A stretch of DNA of 64,000 bases from an uncultured Oxalobacteraceae bacterium (GTDB taxonomy: Bacteria > Pseudomonadota > Gammaproteobacteria > Burkholderiales > Burkholderiaceae_D): NCBI GenBank assembly GCA_903862415.1, contig CAIOYD010000044.1, forward strand, positions 1-64,000, read 5' to 3'. The position numbers were made by a program, and so were the translations under genes. The notes beneath the pieces were generated by a model. It searched no databases, had not been told where the DNA came from, and saw nothing but the letters and a program-made list of their open reading frames with translations. Shown here in pieces: positions 30,192-41,100 of the stretch. The stretch's first letter is position 1. Each line of letters opens with the position of its first letter.

Positions 30192-30545
30192 ATGAAAAAA
30201 TACTCCTTATTCGCACTCGCCGCTCTGGCCATGTCTCTGACAAGCAGTGCCTGGGCTGGTGGTGATATTAATGCCGGTAAAGCGGCGGTGGAAAAATTTG
30301 GTTGTGCTGCCTGTCACGGTGCCGACCTGAATTCACCAATAGACCCGACCTATCCGAAACTGGCTGGTCAGCATCAGGATTATCTGGAACATGCACTCGT
30401 GGCCTATCAGCGTGGTGCCGAAGTCGGCAATGGCCGTATTAACGCCATCATGAGTGGCCAGGCCAAAGCACTGTCGGCCAAAGACATTCAAAATATCACT
30501 GCGTATATTCACAGCCTTCCTGGAAGTCTGGTCTTGCGCAAATAA
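30192..30545 (+). CDS. Periplasmic class I cytochrome c
   Basis: 117 residues with a signal peptide ending SSAWA (about residue 21) and a single haem motif CAACHG (about 36-41). YPKLAGQHQDYLEHALVAYQRG and the segment INAIMSGQAKALSAKDIQNI contain the candidate distal Met. The overall plan matches one half of cytochrome c4. It follows its paralogue after 18 bases and ends at a very strong hairpin terminator. The pair probably shuttles electrons to a terminal oxidase, but no oxidase gene lies in the window. Confidence 0.9.
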   Translation: MKKYSLFALAALAMSLTSSAWAGGDINAGKAAVEKFGCAACHGADLNSPIDPTYPKLAGQHQDYLEHALVAYQRGAEVGNGRINAIMSGQAKALSAKDIQNITAYIHSLPGSLVLRK

Positions 30546-30553
30546 GTTTGTGT

Positions 30554-30597
30554 CCCCCATAAAAAAACACGCTTGCGGGCGTGTTTTTTTATGGGGG
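30554..30597. terminator. Strong bidirectional terminator
   Basis: Perfect 19-base arms (30554-30572 and 30579-30597) enclose the loop TTGCGG. The GC core ACACGC/GCGTGT is flanked by A7/T7 runs and then CCCCCAT/ATGGGGG. It lies between the convergent cytochrome c and histidine kinase genes and works in either direction. Confidence 0.92.
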
Positions 30598-30610
30598 AAT
30601 ATAAATCAAG

Positions 30611-32140
30611 TCAGATAATACGAATGGGAATATCCGGTGCCAGTTGTTTGGGCAATATTTTTGTCCCGACTGAGATCGCTGATTTTTGTAAAACGCGATT
30701 GGTAAAATGACTGGTCACAATCAGGGAGCGTTGAATGCTGGCGAGTTCAATCACATCCAAACCATTCAGACTTTGCTTTAATAATTCATAGTCGGTGAGC
30801 AGGAAAATGGTTGCTTTCTGATCGGGATGGATGCTATCCATAAAATCAAGTACATCCTGTCCCTTTTCGAAGTGCCATACCGTCAGCGTGGGGTGGAGTT
30901 TGAGAATTTTTTCAAACCGCATATCCCAGGCCATGTGGATAGAACTGTCATCGTCAAGAATGAGGACGGTGTCATCCTGGTTCAAGGTGATGTTCTCGGC
31001 CATCCAAGACAAAGGTTGCACCCGCGGGAATGATAATTTGATTTTGGTGCCCAGTCCCAGAGTGGACTCGATCCGCCATTGTCCCTGATTATTCTTCAGT
31101 GTTTCCATTACCTGCGATAATCCCAGACCCAGACCACTATCTGTTCCCTCCGGTATGTCTTTATAGTGCAAAAGTTTTTCCACCAATTCAGGAATCATGC
31201 CTTTGCCATTGTCAGCCACCGTTAACGTGACCTGCTCAGCATTGGCGTCCAGATATACCGTGACTTTGCCGATACCTTGTTCGAATGCATCCACGGCGTT
31301 ATTAATGAGATTGGAAATCATGATTTTGAATGCGATCGGTTGTAGCTGCACCCAGGAAAATTTGCCGGGCTGACTAAAATGTTGATCGAATTTGATCGCC
31401 ATATGTTGATACTGATACTTTTTTTCAGTCAGCATTTGTAAAATCATCGGTGACAACAAAATCGGTTCAGCTTCTTCGATACCATAGGGTTGCAACTCTT
31501 CTCTTTGCGTGTACGTGCTTAAAAGATGATTGGCGACATCATTGATCCGCGTCACCGCATGGCGCAACGACAGACGTTCTTTTTCCGGAATGTTATCGCA
31601 AACTTCGAGCATCACCGATAAACTCGCCAGCGGTGAACGGATGTCATGCGCCACATTGTTCACCACTCGCCTGAAATTTTCCTGTTCTTCAAGCAGGTAA
31701 AGTTTGTGCTGCAATTCCAGTTGCAGCCGTTCTTTTTCTTTGGTGTCGGTAATATCAATCGAAGTGCCTATGATACCGATAATATTTCCTTCTTTATCGC
31801 ACCAGGGCGATCTGACCGAAGCAAAGTCGATGGTATTTCCTGTGGTAACACTGACTACTTTTTCATCAAAGGCGATGGTTTCGCCTGTGTCGATGACTTT
31901 TTGATTGTTTTCATCCAAAAATTTGGCGATATGTTCCGGATAAAAATCACTGTGGCGTTTGCCGATTACTTTGTCCAGGACACGAGTAGTATTGCCATGA
32001 GTATAAGCGGCGGCATTATTCATTCCCAAAACCACACCGTTGAGATCCAGCCAAAATAACGGTGCGGGCATGAGATTGGCAAAGCGAGATAACTCTGTAA
32101 ATTCGTCTGCAGATTGACCTGGGTTAATATTGATTTTCAT
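30611..32140 (-). CDS. PAS-domain hybrid histidine kinase with C-terminal receiver
   Basis: A 509-residue cytoplasmic sensor kinase without obvious transmembrane helices. An N-terminal PAS domain (about 18-135, including the DKVIGKRHSDFYPE segment) leads into a short coiled coil. The DHp H-box is AHDIRSPLASL with His165. The HATPase domain shows the N-box MISNLINNAVDAFEQG, G1 VADNGKGM and G2 GTDSGLGLGLSQV. Residues 390-509 look like a receiver: Asp396-398, the likely phospho-acceptor Asp450 in LLTDYELL, a Ser/Thr in LIVTSHF and a Lys in KILPKQL. No output domain follows, so it may hand phosphate to a separate partner. It starts 59 bases after the NRPS stop, on the same strand, so co-transcription and a role in controlling the peptide pathway are possible but unproven. 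Confidence 0.87.
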   Translation of the reverse strand: MKININPGQSADEFTELSRFANLMPAPLFWLDLNGVVLGMNNAAAYTHGNTTRVLDKVIGKRHSDFYPEHIAKFLDENNQKVIDTGETIAFDEKVVSVTTGNTIDFASVRSPWCDKEGNIIGIIGTSIDITDTKEKERLQLELQHKLYLLEEQENFRRVVNNVAHDIRSPLASLSVMLEVCDNIPEKERLSLRHAVTRINDVANHLLSTYTQREELQPYGIEEAEPILLSPMILQMLTEKKYQYQHMAIKFDQHFSQPGKFSWVQLQPIAFKIMISNLINNAVDAFEQGIGKVTVYLDANAEQVTLTVADNGKGMIPELVEKLLHYKDIPEGTDSGLGLGLSQVMETLKNNQGQWRIESTLGLGTKIKLSFPRVQPLSWMAENITLNQDDTVLILDDDSSIHMAWDMRFEKILKLHPTLTVWHFEKGQDVLDFMDSIHPDQKATIFLLTDYELLKQSLNGLDVIELASIQRSLIVTSHFTNRVLQKSAISVGTKILPKQLAPDIPIRII

Positions 32141-32199
32141 AAATAAAACTCCAAAAAATAAGATATAAATACATGATTAAATAAGTACCAGTTAATAAA

Positions 32200-35100
32200 T
32201 TAATTGGTATGTCCTGCAATATTGTGAGAACGGAAAATATTGTGTAAATATTGTTTAAATTGTCCATGGCTGATAGTTGGCCATTCAAAACCGAGCTTAC
32301 GCAAAATAGATAATGTTTTAAATTGCATATAACTTTGTTGTGCAAGCTGTTCTATCCCCTCCACCCCCAACCATCCCTGTGCCAGCAAAAAGCGCATGAT
32401 CAGTTCCTTGTTGTCAGCGCAGTTGAGTTCATCAGTCAGCTGTTGAATAAACGCGGAAATATTCATCACTTTGACCATGAACTCGGGATTGAGTTTAAAA
32501 AAATTAGTCAGATCAAAGCGACTGGAATGAAAAACATGAAACACGGCATTGGCAGCACACTTCCGATCAAATAATTTCACAATGGCATTCGCAGTCAAGT
32601 CTACTGGTGACAGTTCCAGGCTGGCATCAGCAAATACCGATTTGGAATGCAGGAAATATCTCAGCCAATGGGCAAAGCCCACTGTCTCAATGTTTGCCTG
32701 TACAGAACAATTTTCCAGCATAAAAGCCAGATTCCCAACCCGGTAAATACTGGTCTGTATGCCATAATCCCGGTATCGGATTACTTGACTTTCAGCCTGC
32801 AATTTTGTTCCCAAATAAATGTTATTTTTTACAATTTGCAAATTCTCTGGCAAGAGTTCCTCTGTGCAACAATTACCCCATTGTTTGAACGTTTCGGTAT
32901 TGTTTTTTAAAACCGAAGCGGTTGAAATATAATGAAAATCTTTTAGCGTGGTCAGTTGGGATAATTCCAGTAAATGGATGGTGGCCTGCACATTCGCCTG
33001 ATAAAACAGCTCGGCGTCGCCAAACTGTTTCACCAGTGCAGCGGCATGGATAATGCTGTCGATTTGCTGCGTAAGTTCCTCATAACGCTCTGGCACCAGT
33101 CCCAACTGCGGTTGTTCTAAATTTCCGCAAAAAATAAATAAACGCCCTTTATAAATATCTTCATTGACCGTGCTGGAAAAATAGTAACTATATTTTTGAT
33201 TGATGCGTTCCAGAGCGGCCAGATCTGACTTGGCCCGGACGATAAGATAAACCTGATAGTCAGTAGCGCTCAGTAATTGCCTGAGCATATGGCATCCCAA
33301 ATACCCGGTTGCGCCGGTGAGCAAAACACGACGAATTTTTTTATGGGTTAAATCCGGTTGCAAAATTTGAATGTGATTTAAGTATTTATTTAAATTCCGG
33401 TTAATGGTTTTCAGATCGCCATCATTATGGTGTTTGCGTTGTTGATAGCTGTGCAGGATGTCCAGCAGGCGCTTGTGTATGCTGTTGCCTGAAAAGGCCA
33501 GTTTTTCTGCCAGCTGACTGGGAGTTTTGCAACTGAAAATATCGCGCACGGTGACCTGGAAATGCTGCTGCAAATGCATCACCAGTGTCATGGCTGAGAT
33601 GGAATCGCCACCGACGGTAAAAAAGTCGTCATAAATTCCTACCACTTTTTTATTCAGCACCTGTGCGAATCCGGCGCAAATTAAATTTTCTTTTTCATTG
33701 CGTGGCCAGTCAGTAATATGTGCGCTGGCGTTTTTTTGCACAGTCATTTTTTGTAATGCGCGGGTATCGATTTTGCCATTCACTGTGAGCGGCATGGAAA
33801 TGAACCAGATGAATTCCTGCGGGATGAAATAGGGCGGTAATCGTTGAGCTAAATAAGCCCTTAGTTGGGTTGGATCCAGAATTTCGGCTGCAGCGTAATA
33901 GGCTACCAGACGTTGATGCGTCACCAAAACCTGCTCTTTTGGGATGACTTCAGGGATGTGTGCTGTTGGCACGGATGCTTGCCTCCGGTCAGTCCGTTGC
34001 GGGAATGGTTGGGTACCGATAGCCGGGATATTATTGGGGTCACTCAGGCTGGTAAGCGCAATGAGTTCCAGCAGCCGGGTGTTGAACTTGCCAGCCAGGT
34101 GCTCAAGTTGCGCCTGACTGAATTGGCTGGTCAGCGTTACTGCCAATTGACCGTTGGCGATCCAGCCGACTACATCGAGTACATTGCTGCTGCCATTGTC
34201 TGCATGCACAGCCACGCCGCTGGGTTCGCCACTGAGGCTCCACGCTTGTGTCTGGGTGTTGAGTTGTCCCAGATAATTAAAGCTAAGCCGTGGCAACCCC
34301 TGATAACCAAAAAAGCTGCCATAGCCGAGTCCGTGCAGCGGTATTTCTTCCAGACTGTGCTGAATCAGTTGCAGAGCATCCAGAGGTTCTGTCTGGTTGA
34401 GGTTCAGTTTGCAGGGATACATGGTAGTAAACCAGCCCAGTGTATGACTCAAATCTGCCTGCGGATGAATATCTTCCCGGCCATGCCCTTCCAGTGTCAG
34501 GTAAATGGCCGGCGTGCTCTGGCTGCTGGTCGCCATGGTTTGCTCCAGCAATTCATGCAGCGTCAGTGCCAGCGCCGTCAGCAACACTTCCTGGACGGTA
34601 TGCCGCCATATGGATAGCCTGATCGAGAGCAACCTGCCGGTTTCAGAGGGACTGAGCATAAACGCGCAGGTGGAGTCGGCTGGCCGGTCTGACGTTGTCA
34701 GACCGCTATGTTCAGCCAGCAATTTGCTCAGTTGCTCATCAAAGGCAGCATGTTCATCCAGCAGTGAGTGCCAGTAAGCCTTTTCTTCAGCATGACTGAC
34801 AGCATAGTCCTGCACATATTGTATCCACTGACGGTAACTGGTGTACCCGGTCGCGCGCGGCACTGCGGGCAGTTGGTGGACAAGGGTTTCGCTATTCTTG
34901 TCGCTATGATTCTGCGTCATCAGTGCGTTATAGATGCTGTGTAAATCGTGCACCAGAATATGCCAGCTGACCACATCGACGATCAGGTGGTGCAGGGCAA
35001 AGAACACCCGTGCACTGCCATCGCGGTAACCATGAATGTATCCGGTGGCAAACATCGGACCCGAGTGAATATCAAAATCAATTTGCCAGCTGGTTAATAT

Positions 35101-38100
35101 TTGCTCAACGCAGTCCTGAAATGCTTGGCTGCCTTCCGGATGAGCAATGGTGTGGAGATTCAACTGCCGCGGCACTACTTCCTGGCAGCTATTTTCCAGA
35201 TAATAAGCTTGCATGACGCCGAAAACGGAGGAAAACCTTAACGAAAAACAGTCATGCTGGTTCACCAGTTGGGTGAGTGCCGTCTTGAGTATTTCCAGAT
35301 CGAGCAACGGCGTGCGGATTAAAAACGATTGATTAAAATAATGCGGATTGCGAAAGCGCCGGGCAAAAAACCATTCCTGAATCGGCAACATGCCAGACGG
35401 GCTGGACGCAATTGCCGTTGTGGTGACCGGAGTTGTGTGCTGGCTGGCAGCAATCTGCATGTCTGTGCTGGCATCGTTATCGTGGCTGCTCACGGCTAAC
35501 ACTTTGGCCTGCTGTATGCCCGGATAGGAACACAGCAGAGTTTCGATTTCTCCCGCTTCAATCCGGTAGCCACGTATTTTTAACTGGTTGTCATTGCGGC
35601 CGATATAGTCCAGACTGCCATCCGCACATCTTCTGACTAAATCCCCGGATTTGTATAGGCGCGCATTGCATCCCAGGATTTTTTGTTCTTCGGTTTGAAA
35701 TGGGTTGGCGATAAATCGTTGTTGTGTCAGCTCAGCTTGATTCAGGTAGCCCCGTGCCAATCCATCTCCGCCAACACATAATTCACCGACGCAACCCACA
35801 GGTAAAATGGAATTTTTTTTATCAACAACATAACTGGTTTGATGATTGTAAAATTTACCAATACTGTAAACAGTCCCTAATTTATCCGCTTCAATTATTT
35901 TGTATGTGGAAATGACGGCGGTCTCGGTAATGCCGTACAAATTCACTAATACAGGCCGTTTTTGGTAACAACTTGAAAACCACGATTCCTGCCGTTGGAA
36001 ATTGAGTTTTTCTCCCCCCATAATAATGTAGTGTAAGTTTGATAACGGTTGATCACAATTGTTTAAAAGTATTTCACTGAATTTCAAAAACACTGCTGTA
36101 GTTAAATTAAGTACGGTAACTTTATTTTTTTTACATAATTGATGAAGTTCTTCAAAATCTTTGCTTTGCTGTTGATTAGGGATAATGAGCTTACCCCCAT
36201 AAAGGAAGGCACCCCAGATTTCCCAAATCGTAAAATCAAATACGTAGGAGTGAAAAAATAACCAGACATCCTTTTCAGTAAAATGAAAATTATTTTCAGT
36301 CGCATGAAACAGGCTCACTACATTGTTATGTTGTTGTAATACTCCTTTGGGTTGTCCGGTCGTGCCGCTGGTGTAAATCACATACGCCAGCTGGTGACTC
36401 GATACGGGCAAGTTCAGGTCAGTATTGGCCTCCAGCAGAATGGCATGTTTCTGTTGTTCGCTATCGAGGCAAATAAGTGACGCGAATTCGCTCAGACTGG
36501 CGAATTTTTCAGCGTAGTGCGCATTCATGAGCACGGCTTTGGCACCGGTGTTCCTGACTATGTAGCGCACCCTGTCGATTGGATTATTAGGGTCGATGGG
36601 TACATAAGCGGCACCGCATTTCAACACGGCCAGGATGGCAATCACCGTGTCAGTATTTTTATCCAGGCACAGTGCAATCAAATCATCCGCCTGCAGCGCA
36701 TGCCGTTCCAGAATGTGGCGTGCAAGCTGATTGGCATGCTGATTTAATTCCCGGTAGCTCATGCAGGTGTCTTCATACACCAAAGCGATAGCCTCTGGGG
36801 TTTTTTGTACCTGTTGTTCAAATAAGTGATGTAATGGTCGTTCATCAGTGCAGGGTTGATAGGCCGCATTCCAGTCTAAGGCAATTTGTTGATAATCCTG
36901 TGGATCTAAGCTGATGTCATTTTGGTTGTGTAAAATATGTTCCAGTGTCTGTTGCAGATAGCGGCGGAAATAATCCAAGTAGTCCTGACTGCTGACATTG
37001 TCATGTGCTTTGAGTTCGACTTTAAACCTGTCGCCGTCAGTGGTGTTGACGGCGTTGAGTTGGGTGATTTCCAGCATGACTGGAATGCTGGAACGGTCAA
37101 AGCCGCCACGCTTGTTGATGAGGTGCTCACTGGGTTTGAGTGCATGGAAATGAACAAAGTTGAAGCCAAAATAAAATAGCTCGGTTTGTAATGTGGCTTT
37201 GATTTTGGCGTAAGGAATGTGCTTATGCGCATATAGTTTCATTTTTTCTGCAAACGTGTCCGACAGTGCTCTGGATACACTGGCTTGCGGAGTTAACTGC
37301 ATCCGGTAAGGAATCACATTTAAAAACAGCCCTACCAGACTGTCACCGCCGGATTTTTCCAGCCGGTTGTTAAACCCGACTCCGATGGTGACGTCATTGG
37401 TGTTGAAAAAGAACGCCAGGGTTTTCAGATAAGCATACATAAATACACTATCCACACTGATGGCCAGATCGTGGGCTACTTGTTGTACCTGGCGGCTTTG
37501 ATCCGGGTTCAGGTAAAAGACAGAAATAAATAAACTGTCGGGTGATACAGTCGTATCGTCAAATTTCCAATCTCCCCGCACAGGCTCGGCATCCCGCAGA
37601 TAGTCTTTCCAGAATGCTAAGCTGCTCAGGTCCAGCATATGGCGCCGTTCGTTACGGACAAATTCGCCATAACTTAATGGTGCTGCGGAGGTTGGTGATG
37701 TTGTCAGCAAGCCAGTCTGGTCATGCGCATAATTCTGCACAAATTCATTAATCAGACTGGCGATACTCCAGCCATCGACGATGGCGTGATGGAAGGAAAA
37801 TAAAAATTCAAACCGTCCGTCATGCTCATTGACGAGCAAATGAAACAGACATTCTTCGGTATGCGAAAAATGATTTAAGCGTTCCGTGTCGATGAGCTGT
37901 TGCAGGGGCTGATCGCGATAAAATGTGCACTGTAAATCGGCTTCTTTAAAAATCACCACATCGAGAACATGCTGTTCACTGAATATAAAACGTGCGCGCA
38001 ACAGCGCATTTTTTTGTGCCAGCGCTTGCCATATCCGTAAAAATTTTTCCTCACACAAAGGCAGATTGATGTCATAAAAAAATACATCGTGGTAAGTGCC

Positions 38101-41100
38101 CTGATCACTGAGGCTCGATTCCAGTAACATGCCGATCTGCAGCTGACTGGCTGGATAAATATCTTCGATCAGATGTTGTTCGAGCAGTTGTTGATATTGT
38201 GCTGGTTCGATCAGGCTGAACGGTTCATACGGGGTGTCTTCCGGCTCGGTTTCTGCTGCAGTTGCTGCTATCAGGTTGCTCAACGCCTGTACGGTTTTGA
38301 GGCGCAGTATGTCGACCACCTGAACCGAATAGCCAAACAATTGTTTTAAACGGCTGGCCATTTGCAGTGCCTTAATGCTGTTGCCGCCGAGTTTAAAAAT
38401 ATTGTCGGTCATGCTGACTTCATGGGCTTCCAGACCCAGCACCAGTGCGAACGCTTCGATTAAATTGGCCTGAATGGCATTTTCGGCCGTGATAAGGACT
38501 GCGGAAGTAGTTGGTGTTGGCGGCGGCAGTTTTTTTTGATCAATTTTTCCGCTGATACTCAGCGGCATTTCTGTTAACTGAATATAGTGATTTGGCACCA
38601 TATAGTCGGGCAGATAACTGGCTGCATAGGCTTGCAGACTGTCATGGTCGATCGCCTGACGGGCGACATAATAGGCAATTAATTGTTGTTGGTAGACGAT
38701 GACACTGCACTGACTGATCGCTGGATAATTCTGCAACACGGTTTCGATTTCACCCAGTTCAATACGATTGCCATGTAATTTGACCTGCGTATCCTTGCGA
38801 CCCAGATAGACGATATTGCCATCAGCCAGCCAGTATGCCAGATCACCGGTTTTGTAGAGCCGGTCATAACGGCCAGTGTGCTGAAATTCTTTGGGTTGAT
38901 ATGGATTAGGAATAAACCGTTCGCGGGTGAGTTGCACATCGTTGAGGTAACCTCGTGCCAAACCATCGCCCGCCAGATACAATTCTCCTGCCACGCCGGG
39001 TGGTAACAGCCGACATTGTTCATCGAGTACGTAGACGCGGGTGTTGGCTATCGGTTTGCCAAGGCATACTGGTTGCCCGCTGACACAATCATAAAAAAGT
39101 ACATCGATCGAGGCTTCGGTCGGACCATATAAATTATGGATAGCCACCGCAGGCAGCAAGGCTTGTGCGCTGTTGACGGTGGCGGCACTGAGTACTTCGC
39201 CACTGCAAAACAAATGCCGCAGAGTGCCGAGCCCGGCTGCCTGGTCTTCCATGGCCAGCACAAAGGCGTTCAGCATGGTAGGTGTGAAGTGAATAATGCT
39301 GATGCGTTCATCTGCGATGACTCTGGCTAAATAACTGGCATCCTTGTGCCCTTGGGGTTGAGCGAAGACTATCGTTGCCCCGTACCAGTTGGCCCAGAAT
39401 AATTCCCACACCGAGACGTCAAATACATACGGCGTTTTTTGCAGTACCCGGTCGCTGGGGTAGATGGGGTAAGCCTGATTCATCCAGGTAATGCGATTGA
39501 CGATGCCCTGATGTTCAATCTGTATGCCTTTAGGTGTGCCGGTGGTGCCGCTGGTATACAGTACATAGGCCAGATGACGACTGTGAGTAGCTGTTTGCGG
39601 ATTGCACTGTGGTTGCTGTGCCAGCATGGCAAGCACCTCGGGATGATCAAGTACCAGCAGAGTGGTGGTGTGCCAGTCGATTTCAGGAAATTGACGCACC
39701 TGTTGCTCCTGTTCCCTGGTTGTGATGACCAGACGTGCAGCTGATTGCTGCAATATCTGCGTGCAGCGTCGGGCCGGATAATCCACTGCCAGCGGTACAT
39801 ACGCCGCGTCTGCTTTTAGGATGCCAAGGAGCGCAACCAGCATCCACTGACTGCGCTCCAGACAAACGGCAATGAGCTGGTCTGGCTGTATCTGGTGCAG
39901 CGTGACCAGATAATGCGCTAACTGATTCGCCAGGATATTCAATTCCTGATAAGTCAGACGGACATTTTGCGCAATGATGGCGATATGTTCCGGAGTTTTG
40001 CTAACCTGCATTTCAAACATGCCATGGATGGTTTGTTGCATGGGATAGGCACGGTTGGTGTCATTCCATGTGGTGAGCAATTGTTGACGTTGTTGTGTTG
40101 TTACCCACTCCACTTGCGCGATGGGTTGAGTTTCATGTTCCAGTAACTGCTGGAATAAGCTGACGAAGGCTTCAGGTAATGCGACGCTGTCGATCTGTCT
40201 GCTGTCTGCATCCAGATCGACGCAATCCGCCTGCAGCTCTGCCCGTGCAGTCAGTTCAGGGTAGCGCTGCCAGAGATCATTGAGGCAGCTCTGTCTTTCC
40301 AGTTGCGCATGCCTATCGCAAACTTGCTGGAAGATATCGAAGAAACTGTGGCGTTCATTGAGCTCCAGCGTTACAGGCAGACAGGAAAGAAAAAATGCAC
40401 GCAGTTGCTCTTCTAATAAAATTCCCGATATTTTTACCCATACACTGATTGTTGCCTGCCCTTGCAGGCGATGCTGGTAAATTAGCCAGGCGGTGAGCAT
40501 TACCAGAGGCCATGTTTTTTTGTCTGCTGAAAAATCACGGCATGATGCAATCACTGTTTGCGGTAATGACTGCAGCCGGATATCGGTTTTCTGCAGGGCG
40601 CCGGCCTGTGCCTGAAACTGTGCCAGTGCGGCTAGCACGGCTGATTCGCTGGAATAACACTGTTGGCTGGCCAGTTGCAACTGCTGTTGTTGTTCACTCG
40701 TCGATGACGGCAGTTTCATGCCTGGCTGAAGGTGAAGGCGTTCTGCCAGCTGGATTAAATCCGTCAGATTGTCGACAGTGCTGCTCAGTTTGGTCAGCAA
40801 AACATTGTTACTGGAGGTGCTGACTTTCCAGTGATGCGCATTGATCTCTGTTACTGTACCGGCAGGGGTGTCCGAGAGTTCCGGACAAATTTGCATGGAA
40901 GAGATGATGATGACTTCATTTGCCAGTTGCATTTTTGCCGTGCTGAATGGATTGCGGTAGTCTCCCCACTGAGTCGCCCGGCACAGCCGTTCAATTTCCT
41001 GTGCGTTACTGTTCCAGTTGATCCAGCCATTACCTGCCGGTTTTTGTGAGCGGGCAAAATAGCTGCGCTGGGTGCTGTCTTGTGGAATCGCCTGTAGGGA

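Noticed and set aside
33865-34617. 250-codon frame antisense to the NRPS epimerization domain
   Set aside because: Complement of conserved NRPS codons; no start signal or domain.
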